Source of the DNA: Eubacterium sp. 1001713B170207_170306_E7
GTDB lineage: Bacteria; Bacillota; Clostridia; Eubacteriales; Eubacteriaceae
DNA length: 64,000 nt
Direction of reading: 5' to 3'
NCBI RefSeq assembly: GCF_015547515.1
Contig: NZ_JADMVE010000001.1
Span: 806,406 to 870,405 of the forward strand
The notes under the pieces are model-generated. The model did no database searches and was not told the origin of the DNA. It saw nothing but the letters and a program-made list of their open reading frames with translations. This document shows, one piece after another, positions 52,025-61,400 of this stretch. Position 1 is the first letter of the stretch. Every line of letters starts with the position of its first letter. The position numbers and the translations under genes were made by a program.

Positions 52025-53890
52025 ATGCATTACGATAAAGAGATGATTAATAAAAAGGTGCTGCCCCTGGTCACCAAGCCGATCACCTATCAGGGCAATG
52101 AGGTGGGCGCTGTACACAAAGACCTGACACCTGGTATGATCCGGTACGCCTTTGCTTTTCCCGATACCTATGAGGTGGGGATGTCACATCTGGGGATGAA
52201 AATATTGTACAGCCTGCTCAATGACCAGAAGGATATCTGGTGTGAGCGCGTATTTGCGCCCTGGGTTGATATGGAGGAACAGCTGCGCAGCCGGGAGATT
52301 CCCCTTTACGCGCTGGAATCCATGGACCCTGTTTCCGAATTTGATTTTGTGGGTTTTACCCTCCAGTATGAGATGAGCTATACCAACCTCATCAATATGC
52401 TGGAGCTGGGGGGGATCCCCCTGCTCTCAAAGGACCGGGATGAAGCGACGCCCTTTATTATGGCGGGCGGCCCCTGCTCCTACAATCCGGAGCCTCTGGC
52501 TGATTTTGTGGATATTTTTGTCATCGGCGAGGCGGAGGAATCCATTCTGGAGCTCATGGACGCCTACCGGAGCTTTAAGGCAGAGGGCGGCGCGCGAATT
52601 GACTTCCTGAAAAAGGCCGCAGCCATCGAGGGCGTCTATGTTCCGGCTTTTTACGAGGCCTCTTACCATGAGGACGGAACCTTAAAGGCTTTCACCCCGG
52701 TTGTTGGGGAAGCGCCGGAAAAAATCCGCAAGCGCTACATAAAGGACCTCGACAGCGCTTATTATCCAGAGACCTATATCGTACCTTATACCGAAACGGT
52801 CCACGACCGGGTAAGCTATGAAATCTTCCGTGGCTGCGGGCGTGGCTGCCGCTTCTGTCAGGCCGGTATGATTTACCGCCCGATCCGCGAAAAGGGCCTG
52901 AGCACCATCGAGGAAGGCATCAAAACACTGCTCAAAACCACCGGTTATGAGGAAATCTCTCTGGCATCCCTAAGCTCCGGAGATTACTCAAAAATCGAAA
53001 CACTTATCGAGGATCTGGTTTTCGACTACGAGGATCAGTGCATTGGCGTGTCCCTGCCGTCCCTCCGTATCGATTCCCTGAGCATTGACATGCTGGAACA
53101 AATCCAGAAAATCCGGAAAACAGGCATTACCCTTGCGCCGGAGGCTGGTACCCAGCGTATGCGCGACGTCATTAACAAGGGCGTTACCGAAGAAAACCTC
53201 CTGAGCACAGTCCGCACCGCCTTTGAACGCGGCTGGGGCCATATCAAGCTCTATTTTATGATCGGCCTGCCCACAGAAACCGCGGAAGATATTGCCGGCA
53301 TTGCCGCTCTGGGGCAGAAAGTTTTGGACGAATACGCTGCTGTGCCGAGAGAAAACCGCAATAAGGCTGTAAAAATCGTATTGAGTACCTCCTGCTTTGT
53401 GCCCAAGCCTTTTACACCCTTCCAGTGGTTTGGACAAAACACCGGCGGGCAGTTCATCGAAAAACAGAAGATGCTGAAATCCCTGATCAAAGACCGGAAA
53501 ATCTCCTATAACTGGCACGACGGCTCCCTGAGTTATCTGGAAGCCGTGTTCGCCAGAGGTGACCGCCGTTTAGGCAAGGTTCTTCTGGCCGCTCACGAGG
53601 CCGGCTGTAAATTTGACGGCTGGCAGGAGCACTATGACCATCAGAAATGGTTGTCTGTTTTTGAGAAAACAGGCGTTGATCCGGATTTTTACGCTCTGCG
53701 CAGCCGAAGCTTTGAGGAACTGCTGCCCTGGGATTTTATTGATATCGGCGTCACCAAGGCGTTTCTGCAGAAAGAATGGGAAAAATCTGCAGAAGAAGCG
53801 CGGACACCCTATTGCCGCGAGGGCTGCAGCGATTGCGGCGTTATGCAATTCAATAAAGGATGGAAATGCCATGAGCACTATACGGTTTAA
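52025..53890 (+). CDS. TIGR03960 family B12-binding radical SAM protein
   Basis: 621 residues from ATG 52025 behind AAAGAGG. The N-terminal B12-binding-like domain (about 1-170) and a radical SAM domain with the cluster motif GCGRGCRFCQAG (about 271-282), plus a Cys-rich C-terminus (CREGCSDCGV), fit TIGR03960. These proteins pair with TIGR03936 genes, exactly as here, and usually lie near the ribosomal L21/L27 cluster. The reaction is not known. The partner gene starts within its last codons. Confidence 0.92.
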   Translation: MHYDKEMINKKVLPLVTKPITYQGNEVGAVHKDLTPGMIRYAFAFPDTYEVGMSHLGMKILYSLLNDQKDIWCERVFAPWVDMEEQLRSREIPLYALESMDPVSEFDFVGFTLQYEMSYTNLINMLELGGIPLLSKDRDEATPFIMAGGPCSYNPEPLADFVDIFVIGEAEESILELMDAYRSFKAEGGARIDFLKKAAAIEGVYVPAFYEASYHEDGTLKAFTPVVGEAPEKIRKRYIKDLDSAYYPETYIVPYTETVHDRVSYEIFRGCGRGCRFCQAGMIYRPIREKGLSTIEEGIKTLLKTTGYEEISLASLSSGDYSKIETLIEDLVFDYEDQCIGVSLPSLRIDSLSIDMLEQIQKIRKTGITLAPEAGTQRMRDVINKGVTEENLLSTVRTAFERGWGHIKLYFMIGLPTETAEDIAGIAALGQKVLDEYAAVPRENRNKAVKIVLSTSCFVPKPFTPFQWFGQNTGGQFIEKQKMLKSLIKDRKISYNWHDGSLSYLEAVFARGDRRLGKVLLAAHEAGCKFDGWQEHYDHQKWLSVFEKTGVDPDFYALRSRSFEELLPWDFIDIGVTKAFLQKEWEKSAEEARTPYCREGCSDCGVMQFNKGWKCHEHYTV

Positions 53891-54545
53891 ATTTACACGC
53901 GGCGAGGAGCTGCGCTTCATATCACATTTAGATCAACAGCGTCTGTTCCAGCGCGCCTTCCGGCGTGCCGGGCTGAATATCGCCCATTCCAACGGTTTTA
54001 ACCCGCATCCCAAGCTATCCTTTGCTTTGGCCATGTCCGTTGGGCTCATGAGCGACAGTGAGTACGGCGATGTGGTACTGACTTCTGATATTGACCTGAT
54101 GGCGTTTACCAAAAGGCTGAACGCCGCATTACCCAAAGGCCTGAAGGTCGTTGAGGCCCGGAAGATTCCGCAGGGAAAAGCCTCCCTGAGCGCGTCGCTG
54201 ACAGACAGCAGCTACCGGATCGAGGTGATGCTTGCGGCTGGAATCAATGCAGCGTCTCTGGATGAATTATTAAAAACATATTTGTCTCTGGACGAGGTGA
54301 TCCTTGAAAAAAGAAATAAAAAAGGAAAGCTGGTACCTAAGAACATCCGGCCTTTTATCAAAGACATCAAGGTTCTTTCTATAGAGGAGGAAACAGCTGT
54401 GCTGGAGCTTAAGCTTAAATATATTGAGCAGCAGAGCGTGAAGCCCGAGCTGGTTTTACAGACGGTTAACCAGTCTGTAAAGCCATGCTTTATCATAGAT
54501 CCAACCGTTGTTATGACCCGAAAAGAGCTGAATCTTAATTCCTGA
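53871..54545 (+). CDS. TIGR03936 family (DUF2344) radical-SAM-associated protein
   Basis: 224 residues. ATG 53871 lies inside the upstream gene, with AAAGGATGG upstream; a longer reading is unlikely. The N-terminal block RFKFTRGEELRFISHLDQQRLFQRAFRRAGL and a middle basic stretch are typical. Members of this family accompany TIGR03960 proteins. Function unknown; a role in RNA or ribosome modification is only inferred from typical neighbourhoods. The ribosomal genes usually following are not present in this window. Confidence 0.88.
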   Translation: MSTIRFKFTRGEELRFISHLDQQRLFQRAFRRAGLNIAHSNGFNPHPKLSFALAMSVGLMSDSEYGDVVLTSDIDLMAFTKRLNAALPKGLKVVEARKIPQGKASLSASLTDSSYRIEVMLAAGINAASLDELLKTYLSLDEVILEKRNKKGKLVPKNIRPFIKDIKVLSIEEETAVLELKLKYIEQQSVKPELVLQTVNQSVKPCFIIDPTVVMTRKELNLNS

Positions 54546-54636
54546 TACTGTTTACAGGAATGTTTAAGACGTCTGCTAAACCGCGGAACCCAGTGTTATA
54601 AGGGGTTTCGCGTTAGTTTATTGCTTTAATGTGCAC

Positions 54637-54702
54637 GTTTACAAAACTGTTACGCTTTGTTTACGAAAAAACCGTTTACAAAGACTGAGATCGTGGTATA
54701 AT
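54637..54702 (+). promoter_or_regulatory. Promoter and upstream direct repeats of long RNA A
   Basis: -35 TTTACA (54675-54680) and -10 TATAAT (54697-54702), 16 bp apart. Repeats GTTTACA, GTTACG, GTTTACG and GTTTACA start at 54637, 54649, 54659 and 54674, a spacing of 10 to 15 bp suggestive of an OmpR-type response regulator. The same arrangement precedes RNA B. Confidence 0.7.
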
Positions 54703-54707
54703 ATAGA

Positions 54708-55362
54708 CAAATCAAAGATCAAAGAAACATCAGTAATCTTTGAAAGGTCTTTAACAAGTGAATAGAAGCTCAGCTTTGGTAATGAAAATCAAAAATGGTG
54801 ATTATTGAAAATAGGTTGTATCAACACCTAAAAGAAGTAAACCCCAAAAGATTTTTATTAAGAGTATGAAAAAAAGGAAAACCAAAAAATATCCGTAACA
54901 AGATGTTGATGCAATAAGTCAATAATCGTAGTAAGATGTTAATGGTCGAATGGAATTTCAGAATTTAATAAACCCTAAGATAACAACAATCTAATGGTAT
55001 CACTTGCTGGCTTGAAAAGTACATAAGTAAAAAATCAGATAGGGACATAGCCTAAAGCTGGAGGAGTACACGACTTATAGCATATAGAGACTTAAGCGTC
55101 GAAGAATCCATGGAGTAGGTGATATTACATAAACGTGTTCCATATCAAAAAGGATTTTGAACGTGTAGCCTAGTAAAGGACTGTAAGGATCGCAAGTTGA
55201 GGAACTATTCAAAAAAGATAAAAGATACTGAATGCAGCATTTGATATTTGGTTTAAAGATTCGAAAGGAGTGAGTCCAAAAGACATGCTAACTGAATCTG
55301 AACGCTAAGACCAGTTTTACAGAAACACCGAAACGAAGTAAAACTGGTCTTAGTCATTTTTT
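54708..55362 (+). ncRNA. Long structured non-coding RNA A (about 655 nt)
   Basis: No sizeable frame with a ribosome site is present over 1 kb after the TIGR03936 gene. A promoter lies at 54675. The sequence downstream of it, TATAATATAGACAAATCAAA (54697) and six more bases, is identical to that of RNA B. Near the 5' end CAAAGAT/ATCTTTG (54713-54742) forms a 7-bp stem before a boxA-like GGTCTTTAACAAGTGAATA (54746). At the 3' end, 26 bases identical to RNA B (55267-55292) precede a perfect 16-bp stem (55305-55320 with 55338-55353) and T6. Its class is unassigned; size resembles ROOL, GOLLD or OLE-type RNAs. Confidence 0.7.
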
Positions 55363-55450
55363 GAGACCGAGCCTGTTTCTAGGAGAAACCGACCGGTTTT
55401 TTTTATTTCCGGCTTTTTTCAGCTTTTTTAAAAAATATTTTAAAAAGTAC

Positions 55451-55508
55451 TTGACAAAACGATATGTAACAAATATAATTACAGTATAAACAGTAACAAA
55501 ACAAGTTA
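55451..55508 (+). promoter_or_regulatory. Promoter and GTAAC/GTTAC repeats of the repeat-protein gene
   Basis: TTGACA (55451-55456) and TATAAT (55474-55479) with 17 bp spacing. Half-sites GTAAC at 55466 and 55492, and GTTAC at 55504, surround it; GTAAC-AAAACAA-GTTAC is an inverted repeat (55492-55508). This echoes the GTTTACA/GTTAC repeats of the flanking RNA promoters. Confidence 0.65.
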
Positions 55509-55567
55509 CAAATAAATCGGCAAGTTTATTACCGTAAAAATTTTTTAAAGTTGAAGGAGTAAGAGAA

Positions 55568-56128
55568 ATGAAATCACAGGAAGAAAAATTGTATGTAAAC
55601 CCATTGTTGGACGAAAACGCAGTTGACAAGGCACCAGGCGCAGGCTATCACAATCCGCTTCAGGAATCCAGAGAAACCCGAAACGAAGAAGCCATTCTGG
55701 CGAGCTGTAAGTGTAAGAAGAATGATCCCAATGACGCCGCACCAGAAGCTGCAGCAGAAGAAAAACCCGCCAGCGAAGTAAAGGCAGAAATGTATGCCAA
55801 CCCGCTTTTAGACGAGGATGCAGTGGATAAGGCACCAGGCGCAGGCTACCACAACCCGCTTCAGGAATCCAGAGAAACCCGAAACGAAGAAGCCATCCTG
55901 GCGAGCTGTAAGTGTAAAAAGAATGATCCCAATGACGTCGCACCAGAAGCCGCAGCAGAAGAAAAACCTGCCAGCGAAGTAAAGGCAGAAATGTATGCCA
56001 ATCCCCTTTTAGACGAGGATGCAGTGGATAAGGCGCCAGGCGCAGGCTACCACAACCCGCTTCAGGAATCCAGAGAAACCCGAAACGAAGAAGCCATCCT
56101 GGCGAGCTGTAAATGTAAGAAAAACTAA
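55568..56128 (+). CDS. Triple-repeat Cys-containing protein (precursor-like)
   Basis: 186 residues from ATG 55568 behind GAAGGAG. It contains three 44-residue modules (about residues 9-52, 76-119, 143-186) with 67-residue period, separated by two 23-residue acidic linkers (EAAAEEKPASEVKAE). Each module has a NPLLDE(N/D)AVDKAPGAGYHN part and ends CKCKKN. No signal peptide or membrane segment. The DNA of units 2 and 3 is almost identical, so recent duplication is likely. It is monocistronic with own promoter and terminator. The repeated, Cys-ended form recalls a multi-core peptide precursor, but no modifying enzyme adjoins. Function unknown. Confidence 0.85.
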   Translation: MKSQEEKLYVNPLLDENAVDKAPGAGYHNPLQESRETRNEEAILASCKCKKNDPNDAAPEAAAEEKPASEVKAEMYANPLLDEDAVDKAPGAGYHNPLQESRETRNEEAILASCKCKKNDPNDVAPEAAAEEKPASEVKAEMYANPLLDEDAVDKAPGAGYHNPLQESRETRNEEAILASCKCKKN

Positions 56129-56136
56129 TCCAAATT

Positions 56137-56192
56137 ATCGAGAACGCCCAAGACTATTTTTTAAAATAGCTTTGGGCGTTTTCGATTTTTTG
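56137..56192 (+). terminator. Terminator after the repeat-protein gene
   Basis: CGAGAACGCCCAA with a long arm pairs with TTGGGCGTTTTCG through about 20 bp with AT-rich middle, followed by T6. Confidence 0.88.
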
Positions 56193-56269
56193 AAATATTT
56201 TTTTACTTTAGGATTTTTTAACAATTTTCCGTTTATACTAAGGACATCACTTAAGAGAGAGGTGTCAAT

Positions 56270-58651
56270 TTGTTTTTCAGAATTTTCAAGAATGACCTGC
56301 GCAAAAAGAAAACCACCAACAGCGTGCTGCTGATTTTTATTGTATTGTCTGCCATGCTGGCAGCCGGAAGCATGAATCTCATGGTCACAACTGCCACCGC
56401 GCTGGACTATTTCTTTGACGCGGCCAAAATATCTGACGCGGCTTTCACCATTAATTATCCCATAGAAGGTGAAGCGGAAATGACTGGCAGAATACAGAAA
56501 TGGGTTGAGAGCAGCCCAGTCATCACAGATTATCAAAATGCCCGGGTGGTCAGTATAAAGCCTGAGGAATTTCTGCTGCCAGGAGCTTCTTCGGATAAGG
56601 CGATAGCCTCCTCCATGATGCTCTATCTCCAGACCATTCCAGAGGATATGAACCTGGTTTTCAATGAGCAGAACGCTCTTTTCAAACTGAACCCCGGTGA
56701 AATGGCGGTTCCAGTATACCTGAAAAGCCAGTACGATCTGGAAATGGGGGATACGGTCAAAATAAAAATCGGCGGTACCGAGAAGGCTTTCCGGATCACA
56801 GCCTTTACAAAGGATGCTGCCTGGGGCGCCGCAATGGTTGGCGTTAAGAGGCTTATGGTTTCAGATACTGATTTCAGGGTTCTTAAACAGCTTTCGGAGG
56901 AAAGCGGCCAGATACAGGGAAGCCTGCTCTCGGTACAGACGGCTCCTGGAACAAAGGACATTGACCTTTTTACCAGCTATAGCGATGCTGGACTGCCGGA
57001 TGTGGGAAATCTGACCAAGGGACTGGTACGCGTTGCCTATATGGCGGTGGATGGTGTGGTCGCTGCTTTTCTGTTTCTGGTCTGTATTTTTCTGACGGCC
57101 ATCGGTTTTCTGATCCTGCGCTTCACCATTGTCTCGGCAGTGGAGGATGACTATCGGGAAATCGGCGTTATGAAGGCACTCGGCTTTAAAAACCGGCAGA
57201 TCAGGAGGCTGTATCTTTCTAAATACATTATTCTGTCGCTGATGGCAGGGACAGCCGGTTTTCTGCTCAGCATTCCCTTTGCGGGCTATATGTCCAAAAG
57301 CATCTCTGAATCGCTGATCATGCCTCAAAATAGACTGGGTCTGCTCATGGCTGCCCTTGGAGCCGCGCTGGTCGTTGGCCTGACCCTTCTGTTCTGCCAG
57401 CTCTGCCTGAGAAGGCTTGCCCGGATCTCGCCTGTAGACGCCATCCGCCAGGGCAATACCGGCGAGCGCTTCAAGCCGGTTGGGCGCAGCGCTCTGTACC
57501 GCAGAAAAAAAATGCCGCCAGTGGTATTTATAGCGCTGAATGATCTCATATCACGTTTTAAGAGCTATACGGTTCTGGCCATCACCTTTGTCCTCTGTAT
57601 CGCTGTGATGATTATTCCGCTCAATCTGCGGCATTTTATCACCGGCACAGAAATGATGACCTACCTGGGCATGAGCGGTGGCGATTTTTATGTTGCCGGC
57701 AGCAACAGCTATATGGATACCGCAGATATTGAAGCCCTGCGGCGATCAATCGAAGATGCCCTGAAAAAGGATATACCAGAGCTTGAGGTGCAGAGTGAAT
57801 ACATCTCCTCCGTTAAAATCAGTACCGATGATGAAAAAACAAAGGAAACAGTCAGTGAAACCATGATGGCCTGGCCCCTTGACCAGTACGCCTACACAAG
57901 CGGAACAGCACCGCAGCTGAAAAACGAAGTTGCCTTGACTGAAAGCATTGCAGCGCGTTACGGAAAAACCGTTGGAAACACCATCCGCATCACGACAGAC
58001 AGCCAGGAAGAAAGGGATTTCATAATCACAGGCCTGTATAACAGCGGGATGAACCTTGGGAATGTGCTGCGGCTGGGGCCGGATAATTCCTTAAAACAGG
58101 GCTACAACGTAAATTTTGTGGGCAGACTGCCGGAAGGGGATCATGAGGCCATGATTGATACGTTAAAGGCAAACCATAAAGACCTGAAGGTTATGACCCC
58201 GGCGGATTACTCAGCGCAATACAGCGGCGGATTCGCAGACCAGCTCAACACCATTGTTCTGATCGTTCTGATGATCATTGCGCTCATTGTTTTCCTGATC
58301 ACGGCCCTGTTTATCCGCCTCAGAATTCTGGAACAGAAACAGAGCATTGCCATTATGAGAAGCAGCGGTTTCCGCGTCTCACAGATCAGAAACGGTCTGG
58401 CACTACAGATTTTTCTGGTGCTCATGGCCTCAGCCATTGCGGGAAGCCTTTTATCGGGGGTTTTTGGTGAGCCGATGATGAACAGCCTGTTCAGCCTCTT
58501 TGGTGTCGGCGGCCATATCAGCTTTAGCGGAAACTTTTTTGAAATTTATATCCTTTGTCCGCTCGCGCTTTTAGCCGTTGTAATGACCGCTGTTTTCACC
58601 GGCTGCGGCAAAATAAAGCGGATACATATCTGGGATATCACAGGAGAATAA
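56270..58651 (+). CDS. FtsX-like ABC transporter permease
   Basis: 793 residues from TTG 56270 behind GAGAGGTG. Helix at about 18-40, an extracellular MacB-like domain (about 55-240), two FtsX three-helix blocks (about 255-390 and 665-790) and a helix near 440 separating a second extracellular domain (about 465-650). This is typical of BceB/MacB/Lol-type permeases that move peptides or lipids or act in peptide-resistance sensing. The ATPase gene follows 2 bp later. It probably forms a module with the two-component system downstream. Confidence 0.9.
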   Translation: MFFRIFKNDLRKKKTTNSVLLIFIVLSAMLAAGSMNLMVTTATALDYFFDAAKISDAAFTINYPIEGEAEMTGRIQKWVESSPVITDYQNARVVSIKPEEFLLPGASSDKAIASSMMLYLQTIPEDMNLVFNEQNALFKLNPGEMAVPVYLKSQYDLEMGDTVKIKIGGTEKAFRITAFTKDAAWGAAMVGVKRLMVSDTDFRVLKQLSEESGQIQGSLLSVQTAPGTKDIDLFTSYSDAGLPDVGNLTKGLVRVAYMAVDGVVAAFLFLVCIFLTAIGFLILRFTIVSAVEDDYREIGVMKALGFKNRQIRRLYLSKYIILSLMAGTAGFLLSIPFAGYMSKSISESLIMPQNRLGLLMAALGAALVVGLTLLFCQLCLRRLARISPVDAIRQGNTGERFKPVGRSALYRRKKMPPVVFIALNDLISRFKSYTVLAITFVLCIAVMIIPLNLRHFITGTEMMTYLGMSGGDFYVAGSNSYMDTADIEALRRSIEDALKKDIPELEVQSEYISSVKISTDDEKTKETVSETMMAWPLDQYAYTSGTAPQLKNEVALTESIAARYGKTVGNTIRITTDSQEERDFIITGLYNSGMNLGNVLRLGPDNSLKQGYNVNFVGRLPEGDHEAMIDTLKANHKDLKVMTPADYSAQYSGGFADQLNTIVLIVLMIIALIVFLITALFIRLRILEQKQSIAIMRSSGFRVSQIRNGLALQIFLVLMASAIAGSLLSGVFGEPMMNSLFSLFGVGGHISFSGNFFEIYILCPLALLAVVMTAVFTGCGKIKRIHIWDITGE

Positions 58652-58653
58652 TT

Positions 58654-59409
58654 ATGAAAACATTACTCGAAGTCAGGGACCTCTGTAAAACCTATATTGT
58701 CAATAAGCAGCAGAACAATGTGCTGCGCAACGTAAATCTGAGCATTGGGGAAGGGGAATACACCGCGGTGATGGGGCCTTCCGGTTCCGGAAAATCTACG
58801 CTGCTTTACACGGTCAGCGGCATGGACCGGCTGACAGCCGGAGAAATTACGTTTGATGGACGGAGGCTTTCATCCATGAACGAGGAAGCCATGGCGTCTC
58901 TCAGACTCACGGAGATGGGCTTTATCTTTCAGCAGATGTATCTTTTGAAAAACCTGTCTATCTATGATAATATCATCTTATCCGCTTATATGGCGAATAA
59001 GCGCAGCCGGCCGGAGATAAACGCCGATGCCGATGTGCTTATGAAGCAGCTCGGCATCATCGAGCTCGCCGACAATGATATTTCTGAAACCTCCGGCGGC
59101 CAGCTTCAGAGAGCCTGTATCTGCCGCGCGCTCATCAACCGGCCAAAAATTCTTTTTGCGGACGAGCCAACAGGCGCCCTTAATTCAAGGGCGGCGAGAG
59201 AGGTAATGAATGTACTCGATCAGGTGAACGCCCAGGGAACCGCGCTCATGGTGGTGACCCACGACCCGGCCGTTGCGGCCCGGGCGGACCGGGTACTTTA
59301 CATAAGAGATGGAAACATCAACGGCGAATACCATCTGCCCAAAGCACCTGATTGTGCAAAAGATCGTGAGCGCGGCCTAAACCACTGGCTCATGGATATG
59401 GGATGGTAA
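58654..59409 (+). CDS. ABC transporter ATP-binding protein (MacB/BceA-type)
   Basis: 251 residues. ATG 58654 is chosen with CAGGAG upstream; the longer ORF start overlaps the permease. Walker A GPSGSGKST (about 40-48), Q-loop region, signature ETSGGQLQRA and Walker B ILFADEPTGAL (about 165-175), H-loop TH (MVVTHD). This is the usual partner of FtsX-like permeases. ATP hydrolysis in the cytoplasm drives the permease. Confidence 0.92.
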   Translation: MKTLLEVRDLCKTYIVNKQQNNVLRNVNLSIGEGEYTAVMGPSGSGKSTLLYTVSGMDRLTAGEITFDGRRLSSMNEEAMASLRLTEMGFIFQQMYLLKNLSIYDNIILSAYMANKRSRPEINADADVLMKQLGIIELADNDISETSGGQLQRACICRALINRPKILFADEPTGALNSRAAREVMNVLDQVNAQGTALMVVTHDPAVAARADRVLYIRDGNINGEYHLPKAPDCAKDRERGLNHWLMDMGW

Positions 59410-59433
59410 AAACAGAGAAATAAAGGAGGACAT

Positions 59434-60117
59434 ATGGAAACGGATATTCTGCTCATTGAGGATGACAAAGCCCTGGGCTCAATCATAAAAGACTTTTTAG
59501 AACGGGAGGGTTATCCGGTTAAATGGTGTACTGCCGGTGAGCAGGGACTGGCTTATCTTGAGCACGCTGCGGTAAAGCTGGTACTGCTGGACATTATGCT
59601 GCCGGATATCGACGGTTTTACCGTGTGCACAAGAATCCGGAGCCGCCAGAATCTGCCGGTGATTATCATCAGCGCCCGCAGCGGCGATGATGACCAGATC
59701 ACAGGTCTTAACCTGGGCGCGGATGATTATATGGGTAAGCCGTTTTCCATCGGCCTGCTTCTGGCCAAGATAAAATCCCAGCTGCGCCGCAGCTATGGGA
59801 ACCGGGCGGAAAACCCGCTTTTACGCGATAAGGACCTGGTGGTTGACACCGCTTCCCGTACAGTGTGCCTGAAGGGGGCGCCCCTCGACATAACCCTTAA
59901 AGAATATGAACTTCTGGTGCTGCTTTTGGAAAACGCCGGGAAAACCCTGCAAAAGGACTGGATTTTTGATAAGGTATGGGGTGTGGACTGCTTCAGCGAG
60001 CCCTCCACCTTAACAGTGCATATCGGCAAGCTTCGCGAAAAAATTGAAGCAGATCCCAAAAATCCCCGGCGCATCAAGACGGTTTGGGGCGTAGGCTATC
60101 GCTATGAGACATTATAG
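59434..60117 (+). CDS. OmpR/PhoB-family response regulator
   Basis: 227 residues from ATG 59434 behind AAAGGAGG. Receiver domain (about 1-115) with the phospho-acceptor Asp in LVLLDIMLPDIDG (Asp near 53) and acidic pair IEDD near residues 8-11. The C-terminal winged helix (about 130-225; TLKEYELLVLLLENAGKTL) binds tandem direct repeats. The repeats in front of the two RNA genes and the repeat-protein gene are candidate targets. Its sensor kinase follows with a 14-bp overlap. Confidence 0.93.
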   Translation: METDILLIEDDKALGSIIKDFLEREGYPVKWCTAGEQGLAYLEHAAVKLVLLDIMLPDIDGFTVCTRIRSRQNLPVIIISARSGDDDQITGLNLGADDYMGKPFSIGLLLAKIKSQLRRSYGNRAENPLLRDKDLVVDTASRTVCLKGAPLDITLKEYELLVLLLENAGKTLQKDWIFDKVWGVDCFSEPSTLTVHIGKLREKIEADPKNPRRIKTVWGVGYRYETL

Positions 60118-61381
60118 ACTTTTGATTTTTGCGGTATTTTTCGCGGGAATGGCGGCTGTTATCCTTTTAGCCTTGGAGGCACGGCGTTCGTTCGAGCAGA
60201 GCAGCCGGGAATACCTGATCGAGATCAACCGCCTGACGGACGCACTCTCGGCAGACGAGGGCGCCATAAGCACGATGCTCCCTCAGATGAAACGGGTAAA
60301 AACCTGTGACTGGCTGCCGGAAGGGGCAGACGAACAGGAGACCGCGTCTTTTTTTACCGGTGCTGGTATGAACGGGGATTATAAGATAATGCCCGTTTAC
60401 CGCGACGGGGTTCTGGCTGGCTATGCGCGGTTTACCTACACACCTGAGCAGAGCAGTCTCTACCGGCTTTTAAAAACAGCGGTTGTCTGTATGGCGCTGC
60501 TCACGCTGATTGCTTTGAGCGCGCTTATTTATGTCGGCCAGAAAATACTGAAGCCTTTTAACCGGGCTTCAAGTCTTCCTGAAGCATTGGCAAAGGGAAA
60601 GCTGAGTGAAGGCCTTAAGGAAGAAAAAAACCGGTATTTCGGACGGTTCATCTGGGGACTTGATATGTTGCGGGAAACGCTTGGTGACGAGCGGCAGAAG
60701 CGTCTGAAGCTTGAGCGGGACCGCAAAACCCTGGTAGCTTCTCTCTCTCACAATATCCGTACGCCACTGGCCGCTATCCGCCTTTATGCCAGCGCCCTTT
60801 ACACCCACCTGTACCAGACCCCGGAAAAACAGGACGAATGTGCCCGGTTAATTGAGGCTAAGGTGGTGCAGATTGAGGGACTGGTTGATGAGATTATCAA
60901 AAGCTCATCGGAGGCGATAAGTGAAGCTGAGATCTGTAACCGGGATTTTTATGTGGGCGATTTTATGAAAGGGCTCGGAGATGGCCTGCACCGCCAGATG
61001 GAACAGCGGCATATTCTCTTTAAGATGATATGTGATGAAAACCGCCTGGTGTACGGAGACCCCGAGCGTTTGACAGAGGTGATCGAAAATATTGTTGAAA
61101 ATGCTGTAAAATACGGAGACGGCCGGGAAATTCAGATAAAGTGCGCGCAGGAAGAAGGGCATGAGCTCATCCGTATCCAGAATTCCGGCAGACCGGTTCG
61201 TGAAAATGAGATCACCAGCCTCTTTAACAGCTTCTGGAGAGGCAGTAATGTGCAGGGCCAGACTGGAAACGGGCTGGGGCTGTACATCAGCAGAACCTAC
61301 CTCAGACAAATGGAAGGGGAGCTTACCGCTGAGATTCTGGAAAACGGCATGGCCTTTACACTCATTCTCAAGATTTCGTAG
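60104..61381 (+). CDS. Sensor histidine kinase
   Basis: 425 residues from ATG 60104. Helix at about 3-22, an extracellular segment of about 100 residues (25-125), helix at about 128-147, a linker, then HisKA with H-box SHNIRTPLAAI (His near residue 213) and a HATPase domain with N-box ENIVENAVKYGD (about 325-336) and G-box GNGLGLYIS. The D-box area reads IQNSG rather than DxG. Small sensor domain, typical of Bce-like or peptide-sensing kinases. It likely phosphorylates the adjacent regulator. Confidence 0.92.
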   Translation: MRHYRLLIFAVFFAGMAAVILLALEARRSFEQSSREYLIEINRLTDALSADEGAISTMLPQMKRVKTCDWLPEGADEQETASFFTGAGMNGDYKIMPVYRDGVLAGYARFTYTPEQSSLYRLLKTAVVCMALLTLIALSALIYVGQKILKPFNRASSLPEALAKGKLSEGLKEEKNRYFGRFIWGLDMLRETLGDERQKRLKLERDRKTLVASLSHNIRTPLAAIRLYASALYTHLYQTPEKQDECARLIEAKVVQIEGLVDEIIKSSSEAISEAEICNRDFYVGDFMKGLGDGLHRQMEQRHILFKMICDENRLVYGDPERLTEVIENIVENAVKYGDGREIQIKCAQEEGHELIRIQNSGRPVRENEITSLFNSFWRGSNVQGQTGNGLGLYISRTYLRQMEGELTAEILENGMAFTLILKIS

Positions 61382-61400
61382 GAATTAAATATTTCTTAAT

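Noticed and set aside
55545-55943. Antisense frame opposite the repeat protein.
   Set aside because: It is a by-product of the repeats in the sense gene and has no ribosome site.
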